10,581 bases of DNA from JBDGSM01 sp042217615 (lineage in GTDB: Archaea; Nanohalarchaeota; Nanosalinia; Nanosalinales; Nanosalinaceae), in assembly GCA_042217615.1 (NCBI GenBank), contig JBDGSI010000066.1, positions 1-10,581 on the forward strand. The letters are read 5' to 3'. Both the position numbers and the translations under genes were made by a program. The notes below the pieces were generated by a model that saw only the letters and a program-made list of their open reading frames with translations, made no database searches and was not told where the DNA came from. Below, in pieces: positions 1 through 4,340 of this stretch. Numbering within the stretch: position 1 is the stretch's first letter; each line of letters starts with the position of its first letter.

Positions 1-184
1 TTCCTGAGGTGCAGATCGCGTCTTTGGCGACGAACGGCACCCCTTCAAGTTCTCCTGAGTTCTGTGTTTCCTCTGGTTTTATTTCTCTCATCAGGTTGAG
101 TTCCTGGTTTTTCTGTTCCAGCTGTTCCAGAAGTTCTTCCCTATCAATTTGTTCTCCTTCTTCAATTATTTCCCTGAGGCCCAT
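1..184 (-). CDS. gatA: GatA, Glu/Asp-tRNA amidotransferase subunit A (N-terminal 61 residues, partial)
   Basis: This is the start of an amidase-signature protein, the glutaminase subunit of the GatCAB complex that converts Glu-tRNA(Gln) or Asp-tRNA(Asn) to the amidated form in the cytoplasm. Residues 1-36 form a charged, probably helical region rich in Glu and Gln. Residues 48-61 read GVPFVAKDAICTSG, matching the G-[IV]-P-x3-KD block of the amidase signature family; Lys54 is the expected catalytic lysine. The Ser-cisSer-Lys serines lie beyond the left edge. The ATG at 184 is preceded by a TATA-like box about 28 nt upstream, so the start is probably leaderless. The gatC gene lies on the same strand about 1.1 kb upstream, which supports GatA over other amidases. 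The rest of the gene is outside the window. Confidence 0.85.
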   Translation of the reverse strand, partial: MGLREIIEEGEQIDREELLEQLEQKNQELNLMREIKPEETQNSGELEGVPFVAKDAICTSG

Positions 185-207
185 AGAGAAAAGGTTTCAA
201 GGGAATC

Positions 208-216
208 TTAAAAAAT
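208..216 (-). promoter_or_regulatory. TATA-like box of gatA
   Basis: On the minus strand an A/T-only stretch (ATTTTTTAA) is centred about 28 nt before the gatA ATG, the spacing expected for a leaderless archaeal transcript. It is inferred from spacing only. Confidence 0.45.
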
Positions 217-219
217 AAT

Positions 220-494
220 TCAATCAACTTCCCATCTCAAAACTATCCAGCCATTACCGCAGTCATACGAGTCGAGCCCCACAGAACTGAAACCTGTTCT
301 TATACCGGTTATCCAGCCACGGGGTAACTTCAGCTTAAATACTGATTTGTTCCTGAAATCTCCCGCTTGATGTAAAGGTTCGGACTTTTCCCCTCTCTCC
401 TACCGCCCAAACTTCTAACTCATCGGGTCTCCAGCCAGAATGTAAGACCGCGCCCACCGCATCCTCGGGGAGTCTCTGACTTTAATTCGTCCAC
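220..494 (-). pseudogene. Small unrecognised gene broken by two single-base frameshifts
   Basis: Read from a GTG at 494 to a TGA at 220-222, this stretch encodes one coherent protein only if the frame changes twice. The first part reads DELKSET. The middle part is DAVGAVLHSGWRPDELEVWA and onward in the next frame. The last part, in a third frame, includes FKLKLPRGWITGIRTG and ends in WIVLRWEVD. Both shifts sit at short G/C homopolymers (CCCC, plus-strand 467-470; GGG, plus-strand 362-364 as CCC). Removing one base at each would restore a 90-residue product. A TATA-like box lies about 27 nt before the GTG. I do not recognise the family; the C-terminal half looks beta-rich with many Gly and Trp. 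It may be a recent pseudogene, or the two indels may be sequencing errors. Confidence 0.6.
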
Positions 495-498
495 AGAA

Positions 499-515
499 GA
501 GAAAAAGTTTTTCTC
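499..515. promoter_or_regulatory. Perfect inverted repeat between TATA box and start of the broken gene
   Basis: GAGAAAAAGTTTTTCTC is an 8+8 bp inverted repeat around a single central base. It lies just downstream of a TATA-like box and overlaps the predicted transcription start of the broken gene, an operator-like position. It could equally act as a weak terminator of the upstream zinc-ribbon gene, since the minus strand carries T5 in the second arm. Confidence 0.4.
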
Positions 516-516
516 A

Positions 517-524
517 AGGCTTAA
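517..524 (-). promoter_or_regulatory. TATA-like box of the broken gene
   Basis: GTTAAGCC on the minus strand is centred about 27 nt before the GTG at 494, the spacing seen for other genes here. It is a weak box. Confidence 0.35.
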
Positions 525-647
525 CTATTCTTCCTCTACGCAGTCCTCTGTATGGAAGTTTTCGCCGCATTCCGTGCATTCAGGGAAGAGAGGGCGGTAA
601 CCTGAGAACTGCATCCTGCCGCCGCATTCCGGGCACCGCAACTTCAA
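525..647 (-). CDS. 40-residue zinc-ribbon microprotein
   Basis: This small gene encodes a product with two CxxC knuckles, CPEC at residues 5-8 and CTEC at 24-27, separated by 15 residues, each followed by Gly as in rubredoxin-like zinc ribbons. A further Cys36 and His32 lie near an acidic C-terminus (VEEE). The likely start is the TTG at 647. Its last two bases overlap the first two of the TGA of the phosphoesterase gene (TTGA junction), which suggests translational coupling; a TTG at 641 is the alternative. There is no ATG in frame. Such mini zinc ribbons are common in archaea and usually bind nucleic acid or protein partners, but no specific function can be given. The gene is missed by length cut-offs. 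The cysteine spacing makes a chance ORF unlikely. Confidence 0.75.
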   Translation of the reverse strand: MKLRCPECGGRMQFSGYRPLFPECTECGENFHTEDCVEEE

Positions 648-1138
648 AGTTCATCACCTGGGAAGAACTCGACTTCCCCTGATTCTATATCAAGGACTGC
701 GATGTGAAAACTTTCTTTCTGCCCTGGCAACCTGATTCCCCCGGGATTTATTTCGACAGTATCATTTTTCCGCTCCAGTTTTCTCTCATGGGTATGACCC
801 CGGAGAACGTAATCGTACTTCTCTGAGTCAACCAGGGATTCAACAACCTCTTCCTCAGTTCCATGATACGCCGCGATTTTCCTCCCTCCAAATTCGAGCT
901 CAGCGATATTGTTGTAGAACTCTCCGAACTCTTCTACAGTTTCCTTCAGGTTCCATTCCCCGTCATTGTTGCCTCGGATATAGTAAAAGTCGAATCCGCG
1001 GTCGAATAATTCAGCGGTAAAAGGTGCAACCATGTCACCACAGTGAACCACTTTATCCACATGATTTTCAAAGAACTCTGCCGCGGACCTTGCCGCATCC
1101 AAGTTATCGTGTGTATCCGAGACAATCCCAATCTTCAT
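644..1138 (-). CDS. MJ0936/YfcE-family metallophosphoesterase
   Basis: This 164-residue product is a calcineurin-like phosphoesterase of the small MJ0936/YfcE type, a cytosolic enzyme with two metal ions that hydrolyses phosphodiesters; the physiological substrate is unknown. All family metal-binding motifs are visible in order: SDTHDN (residues 7-12, Asp8 and His10), CGD (33-35), GNND (56-59), YHG (91-93), and GHTH (114-117, His115 and His117), followed by NPGG (131-134) where most relatives have NPGS. The length is normal for the family. The ATG at 1138 has a TATA-like box about 25 nt upstream and no Shine-Dalgarno sequence. The gene lies between gatC and the zinc-ribbon gene on the same strand, and its stop codon overlaps the start of the latter. 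Confidence 0.92.
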   Translation of the reverse strand: MKIGIVSDTHDNLDAARSAAEFFENHVDKVVHCGDMVAPFTAELFDRGFDFYYIRGNNDGEWNLKETVEEFGEFYNNIAELEFGGRKIAAYHGTEEEVVESLVDSEKYDYVLRGHTHERKLERKNDTVEINPGGIRLPGQKESFHIAVLDIESGEVEFFPGDEL

Positions 1139-1160
1139 GGAAAATCCTCGAGTCTAGAAA

Positions 1161-1166
1161 GTTAAG
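1161..1166 (-). promoter_or_regulatory. TATA-like box of the phosphoesterase
   Basis: CTTAAC on the minus strand lies about 25 nt before the ATG at 1138. The 129-nt gap between gatC and this gene holds nothing else that I can recognise. Confidence 0.4.
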
Positions 1167-1267
1167 TGAGTTTCCCAGGAAAACAAAAACCAGGGTATAA
1201 CTGCAGAACAGGAAAGGGAAAAAACAGATTATACTCCTTAAGAAATTTGCCTAAAACATTGGCGCAG

Positions 1268-1546
1268 TCAGGCGCTCGGCCCTTTGAAGTATCCATCTTC
1301 CTTATTTTCTGTGTTCTGAAACACCTGTTCCCTGTCAAGTGTCTCTTCTTTTTCATCTTCACGGCTCCGGGACTCCGTCTCGACCGGATGGAACGCGGGT
1401 TCGACATCTTCAGTATTTATCTCGTCGAGTGTTTCGAACATTTCAAGTATGTCTTCGAATTCCTCTGTGAACTGCTGGATCTCTTCGTCCTCGAGTTTGA
1501 TCCGAGCGTTTCCCGCGACTTTTTTGACTTCCTCAGCATCTACCAT
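1268..1546 (-). CDS. gatC: GatC, Glu/Asp-tRNA amidotransferase subunit C
   Basis: This 92-residue protein matches the whole length of GatC, the small subunit that wraps around GatA and stabilises GatCAB. Residues 1-50 give the N-terminal helical region: VKKVAGNARIKLEDEEIQ, where bacterial members read 'v.klA.LArl.l.eeE', then a helix ending LDEINTEDVEP. Residues 66-92 give the typical C-terminal segment, LDREQVFQNTENKEDGYFKG, close to the usual 'lR.de..n.p...dg.f.vP'. Between them lies a low-complexity charged stretch (residues 58-68). The ATG at 1546 is the natural start. No strong TATA box is seen; a weak A/T stretch lies near 1566-1576. The gatA gene is downstream on the same strand but separated by three small genes. 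The product is strongly acidic, like its neighbours. Confidence 0.9.
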   Translation of the reverse strand: MVDAEEVKKVAGNARIKLEDEEIQQFTEEFEDILEMFETLDEINTEDVEPAFHPVETESRSREDEKEETLDREQVFQNTENKEDGYFKGPSA

Positions 1547-1613
1547 GGAAAATTATTGCAGTCAAGATTTTTGAATTAACCTGGATTTCCTGGAATTTTC
1601 CATCACAGATTTT

Positions 1614-1655
1614 TTCGTGAACGTTCATGAACAGTGAATTATTTCACCCGAGTGA
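1614..1655. promoter_or_regulatory. Cluster of short palindromes upstream of the RNA/ftsZ promoter
   Basis: Three inverted repeats lie within about 40 bp. TGAACGTTCA (1618-1627) is a perfect 10-bp palindrome extended by TTC/GAA arms to 1614-1631 with one mismatch. GTGAA-TTAT-TTCAC lies at 1633-1646. TCAC-CCGA-GTGA follows at about 1643-1654. They sit between the gatC start and the TATA box at 1663, a position suited to one or more dimeric regulators acting on this divergent promoter region. No known operator consensus is recognised. Confidence 0.4.
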
Positions 1656-1662
1656 CAGAAGA

Positions 1663-1670
1663 TTTATAAA
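1663..1670 (+). promoter_or_regulatory. Strong TATA box for the hairpin RNA / ftsZ leader
   Basis: TTTATAAA is the best TATA box in the window. With normal archaeal spacing, transcription would start near 1692-1696, a few bases before the first hairpin. Confidence 0.6.
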
Positions 1671-1693
1671 CCAGTGTAGAAAATGTTAGATTA

Positions 1694-1893
1694 AGACAGA
1701 TACTTCGTCCTTGGGCGGACGAAATACGATTCATGTTTCGACTCGCGGGCACGAGTTCGAAACGGGCTTACAGATTACGATTGAACGTTTGGTATCAGCT
1801 TCGAACTTTGGGCAAAGTTCGAGTCAAGTATTTGGGCATGTATTCGAGTCTTGGGCAAGACTCAACTAGTTCTATAGGAGAGTTAGGTCTCTC
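1694..1893 (+). ncRNA. Candidate structured RNA: ladder of hairpins with repeated GGGC loops
   Basis: Five successive stem-loops each present a GGGC core in the loop, usually as TTGGGCA. Hairpin 1: arms 1704-1710 and 1717-1723, 7 bp, loop TTGGGC. Hairpin 2: arms 1735-1745 and 1752-1763, 11 bp with one bulge, loop CGGGCA. Hairpin 3: arms 1801-1809 and 1814-1822, 9 bp plus a possible G-U pair, loop GGGC. Hairpin 4: arms 1824-1831 and 1840-1847, weaker, with two G-U pairs and one mismatch, loop TTGGGCAT. Hairpin 5: arms 1846-1852 and 1857-1863, 7 bp, loop GGGC. A sixth GGGC at 1764-1767 lies outside a stem, and a last hairpin (1878-1893) has loop TTAGGT. Arms differ in sequence but the loop is kept, which points to RNA structure. 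The element could be a free-standing RNA or a long ftsZ leader. The ends are estimates. I do not recognise RNase P, SRP or a guide-RNA family. Confidence 0.6.
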
Positions 1894-1897
1894 GACT

Positions 1898-1905
1898 TAA
1901 AAAGG
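1898..1905 (+). promoter_or_regulatory. ftsZ: Possible separate ftsZ TATA box
   Basis: TTAAAAAG lies about 33 nt before the ftsZ ATG, which would give a leader of around 7 nt. If used, the upstream hairpin region would be an independent RNA instead of a 5' UTR. The spacing is longer than for other genes here, so this is uncertain. Confidence 0.35.
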
Positions 1906-1933
1906 TTACGCTATACCGCAGGCTGATACTACA

Positions 1934-3007
1934 ATGGAATCGATAATCGATAACGCTGAAAACGAAGGCAAAACCGCTGAAAACCTTGACGATGTAAAAG
2001 ATGCTAAGATACTCGTAGTGGGAGCGGGAGGTGCTGGAAACAACCAGGTTACCCGCATCCAGAACAAAGATGTTGAAGGTGCAGAAACAGTCGCGATCAA
2101 CACCGACAAGCAGCACCTGAAAATGTCTTCTGCCGATAGAAAAATACTGGTAGGCAAGGACCTGACCAAAGGGCTTGGAGCCGGTGGACAACCCAAGAAA
2201 GGTGAAAGAGCTGCAGAAGAAAACCGTGCTGAACTCAGAAACCTTTTCAAGGACGCTGACATGGTATTCCTTACCGCTGGACTCGGTGGAGGAACAGGTA
2301 CAGGAGTATCACCGGTTCTGGCAGAAATCGCAAAGAAAGAGGACTGTATAGTAATTGGAACAGTGACAATGCCGTTTGAAATTGAAGGAGCAAGAATGAG
2401 TAAGGCAGAAGACGGATTGTACCAGTTGAGACAGTATGTTGACACCGCAATTGTAATCGAAAATGACAAACTGCTCGATATCGCTGGCGACATGCCGCTC
2501 GACCAGGCCTTCGGCGTAGCCGACGAATTAATCACCACGATGATCAAGGGGATCACAGAGACAATCTCCAAGCCTTCACTCGTCAACCTGGACTACGCAG
2601 ACGTCCAGGCAATCATGAATGAAGGAGGAGTCGCAGTCGTAGGCTACGGAGAAAGCGATACAAACAATAAAGGAGAGGAAGCAATCCACGAAGCGCTCTC
2701 AAATCCATTGCTTGACGTAGAGTTTGAAGGAGCAAACGGAGCACTCCTACACGTCGCAGGAGGCGAAGACCTCACACTCAACGAGATCAACGATGTAGGT
2801 CAAAACGTGAAGCAAAAACTCGATAAACAAGCACAGGTAATCTGGGGTGCAAGAATCAAAGAAGAACTCCAAGGCAAGATACAGGTCATATCAATCGTTA
2901 CAGGAGTAGAATCACCTTACGTCCTAGGAGACATAGATAAGGAACAGGAATCAGAAACCGAAGTAACAGGAGACGTCAACGACCTAGGCCTAGAAGTAAT
3001 GAACTAA
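1934..3007 (+). CDS. ftsZ: FtsZ, tubulin-like cell-division GTPase
   Basis: This 357-residue protein is a full-length archaeal FtsZ. It polymerises with GTP into the cytokinetic ring under the cytoplasmic membrane. Visible motifs are the N-terminal nucleotide loop VVGAGGAGNN (28-37), the tubulin signature GGGTGTG (118-124), and the T7 catalytic loop NLDYAD (218-223), whose acidic residues complete the GTPase site of the next subunit. The blocks NPLLDVEFEGANGALLHVAG (257-276) and VIWGARI (302-308) are typical of archaeal FtsZ. The C-terminus is an acidic linker followed by a short conserved-looking tail, DLGLEVMN. Whether it is the FtsZ1 or FtsZ2 paralogue cannot be settled by eye. The ATG at 1934 is preceded by the hairpin RNA region and followed by a large inverted repeat. 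It is not CetZ, which lacks these loop sequences. Confidence 0.95.
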   Translation: MESIIDNAENEGKTAENLDDVKDAKILVVGAGGAGNNQVTRIQNKDVEGAETVAINTDKQHLKMSSADRKILVGKDLTKGLGAGGQPKKGERAAEENRAELRNLFKDADMVFLTAGLGGGTGTGVSPVLAEIAKKEDCIVIGTVTMPFEIEGARMSKAEDGLYQLRQYVDTAIVIENDKLLDIAGDMPLDQAFGVADELITTMIKGITETISKPSLVNLDYADVQAIMNEGGVAVVGYGESDTNNKGEEAIHEALSNPLLDVEFEGANGALLHVAGGEDLTLNEINDVGQNVKQKLDKQAQVIWGARIKEELQGKIQVISIVTGVESPYVLGDIDKEQESETEVTGDVNDLGLEVMN

Positions 3008-3017
3008 ACAGGTCATG

Positions 3018-3038
3018 AAGGCCTCAAGGAAAGGCCTT
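3018..3038 (+). terminator. Hairpin made of two AGGCCT copies after ftsZ
   Basis: AAGGCCT (3018-3024) and AGGCCTT (3032-3038) form a 7-bp stem with a 7-nt loop, 10 nt beyond the ftsZ stop and followed by TTAAA. It is a possible transcript-end structure. Confidence 0.35.
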
Positions 3039-3048
3039 TAAACCAATA

Positions 3049-3129
3049 TTTTAGAGGAGGAAAGCCAGGTTTTCAAAAACCCCTCCCCCTTAACCCCCTT
3101 AGCGGCTTTCCTCCCCTAAAAACATTTTT
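3049..3129 (+). terminator. Large inverted repeat with T tract downstream of ftsZ
   Basis: Arms at 3049-3066 and 3104-3121 pair over 18 positions with one mismatch (left arm begins TTTTAG, ends GGAAAGCC). The 37-nt interior holds a second small hairpin (GGTTT/AAACC, 3068-3081) and C-rich runs. A T5 run follows at 3125-3129. It is most simply the ftsZ terminator, but its length and the nested hairpin also fit a small RNA or a miniature palindromic element. No target-site duplication is visible. Confidence 0.5.
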
Positions 3130-3153
3130 CCTTACTATCTTCACCGAAAACTG

Positions 3154-3158
3154 TTTAA
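3154..3158 (+). promoter_or_regulatory. TATA-like box of the membrane protein
   Basis: TTTAA is centred about 27 nt before the GTG at 3183. The spacing supports a leaderless start there. Confidence 0.4.
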
Positions 3159-3182
3159 CTCTTCCCCTGTAACAAATTACAT

Positions 3183-3680
3183 GTGGATAAGAACGAGTTC
3201 TATCTTAAAACCTCTGCAGGTGTTTTAACAGCGGCTTTGTCAGCGGCGATACTGGTTCTCAACCCTCCTTTCAAGTTCGCGGTTTCAGCTTTATTTCTGG
3301 CTGCTTCAATAACTGTTTTCTGGAAGACACATCATGATTCAGTTAGGACAGGGAGAACCAGGAAGATGAAGGCCTTTCTTGACGTTGCCTCTGCTTTAAG
3401 CGAATTAACCGTTGTCTGGGCAGGCCTCTTTGCTGTATCTGCACCTGTTTGGATTGCTTCCGCTGTAGCCAGCTTTGTACTGCTTCCTGAGCTCCTAATT
3501 GAGAAGTTTACGAGACAGGAACTGTTTTTCGGGAGGGAGGTACGCACAGGCTTCTTGCTTGTAGGTCTTTGCGGAGGTTTACTTAACAGCTACCTTTTCT
3601 TCTACAGTTTAATTGGTTTAGGCCTTGCAGGGGTTTTTGACTGTCTCTATATCTTGTTTGAGGCCTGGAGTACTGAGTAA
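3183..3680 (+). CDS. Small polytopic membrane protein, possibly a degenerate CDP-alcohol phosphatidyltransferase-like protein
   Basis: This 165-residue protein has five or six hydrophobic segments (about 12-26, 32-47, 69-86, 88-106, 122-134 and 137-158) with short basic loops, so it is an integral membrane protein. The start is the GTG at 3183, supported by a TATA-like box 27 nt upstream; an overlapping ATG at 3181 is in another frame. The middle, MKAFLDVASALSEL (62-75), followed by two hydrophobic helices and a basic loop, recalls the second half of CDP-alcohol phosphatidyltransferases, where the pattern is GxxxDxxxD. Here only the first Asp (Asp67) is kept, the second is Ala71, and the DGxxAR half is not visible. 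If the relationship is real, the protein is catalytically dead; it may equally be unrelated. The gene stands alone between ftsZ and the KH-protein gene. Confidence 0.7.
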   Translation: MDKNEFYLKTSAGVLTAALSAAILVLNPPFKFAVSALFLAASITVFWKTHHDSVRTGRTRKMKAFLDVASALSELTVVWAGLFAVSAPVWIASAVASFVLLPELLIEKFTRQELFFGREVRTGFLLVGLCGGLLNSYLFFYSLIGLGLAGVFDCLYILFEAWSTE

Positions 3681-3718
3681 CCGTTTTTGGAGGAGAGGGA
3701 AGTGTTTTCGGCCTCATG

Positions 3719-3726
3719 TATTTAAT
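3719..3726 (+). promoter_or_regulatory. TATA box of the KH-domain gene
   Basis: TATTTAAT is centred about 27 nt before the ATG at 3750. It decides that start over the upstream in-frame TTG at 3741. Confidence 0.5.
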
Positions 3727-3749
3727 TTTTCCCGACACCGTTGTATGAT

Positions 3750-4253
3750 ATGAAGGCTCCAATCTGTAATGTATGTCTTAAGAGCGATGTTCTCTGCAGC
3801 AAGTGTGAGGAGAAGCTGGAGAACGGAGAGATAACAGAACTTGAAATCGAAGTATCAAGAATCTTGAAAGATCTAAGCAGCGAATACGGCTCACTGAGGG
3901 ATTCAGAGATCCTTCACGTCTACGACACTGAAAACGTTGTCATCATAGTAACAGCTGAAGACGATGGCGCCAAAGTAGTCGGTAGAAGCGGCGAGATCGT
4001 GAAGAAAGTCGCGGAAGAAATCGACAAGTCAATCAGAGTAGTTGAAAGAAGTGAAGATAACAGAGACGTTATCAAAGGCCTTTTAAGCCCTGCAGAGGTT
4101 GAAAGCATTAACACAGTTTTCAGTCCTGAGGGCGAGTACCAGAAAGTTGTCGTCAGCGACGAGTATGAAGGCAAGATCAACCTCAGCGAAGACGAGTTCG
4201 AAGAGATCATCGAAGAGATCACCGGGACAAGGTACGAGCTCGCCTTCGAGTAG
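3750..4253 (+). CDS. Archaeal zinc-finger and KH-domain RNA-binding protein
   Basis: This 167-residue protein matches a conserved archaeal family that pairs an N-terminal zinc knuckle with a KH domain. The knuckle is CxxC-x6-CxxC at residues 6-19 (CNVC and CSKC). It is followed by an acidic helical stretch and the KH core, where VVIIVTAEDDGAKVVGRSGE (63-82) carries the RNA-binding GxxG loop GRSG (78-81). A C-terminal part, with IKGLLSPAEVESINTVFSPE (108-127), ends in TGTRYELAFE. Relatives are annotated as NusA-like or KH-domain transcription or translation factors; the actual role is not established, though an RNA-binding role is firm. The reading frame extends nine bases upstream to a TTG (3741), but the ATG at 3750 fits the family N-terminus MKAP and the TATA spacing. 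It is transcribed alone. Confidence 0.85.
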   Translation: MKAPICNVCLKSDVLCSKCEEKLENGEITELEIEVSRILKDLSSEYGSLRDSEILHVYDTENVVIIVTAEDDGAKVVGRSGEIVKKVAEEIDKSIRVVERSEDNRDVIKGLLSPAEVESINTVFSPEGEYQKVVVSDEYEGKINLSEDEFEEIIEEITGTRYELAFE

Positions 4254-4310
4254 ACCTATATAACTTAACTTTTCTATTTTTTCTGCTGACTAAAGGCCTT
4301 CTTCGTTCAG

Positions 4311-4320
4311 TATTAAAATT
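4311..4320 (+). promoter_or_regulatory. TATA box of ABCE1
   Basis: TATTAAAATT is centred about 26 nt before the ABCE1 ATG. It is a clear leaderless promoter and would drive the downstream methyltransferase gene too. Confidence 0.55.
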
Positions 4321-4340
4321 CTTCAGGTGAATCCAAGCTT

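Noticed and set aside
9..218. Plus-strand open frame of 69 codons.
   Set aside because: It is Ser/Phe-rich shadow sequence opposite the gatA start and the end of the broken gene.
377..393. Minus strand GGGGAAAAGTCCGAACC resembles the conserved GGAAAGTCC block of RNase P RNA.
   Set aside because: No matching second conserved block or overall fold was found nearby, and the region reads as protein in three joined frames.
1166..1579. Plus-strand open frame of 137 codons opposite gatC.
   Set aside because: The opposite strand encodes a full GatC with conserved blocks; this frame has no recognisable features.
1817..1825. GTTCGAGTC looks like a tRNA T-arm.
   Set aside because: No acceptor stem, anticodon arm or D-arm is arranged around it; it is one arm of hairpin 3 plus flank.
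1694..1893. CRISPR array or iteron-type origin.
   Set aside because: Repeat units vary in length and sequence, spacing is irregular (about 19-46 nt), and no cas or orc1/cdc6 gene is present.
3741..3749. Upstream TTG start for the KH-domain protein.
   Set aside because: The ATG at 3750 fits the family N-terminus MKAP and lies at the right distance from the TATA box.
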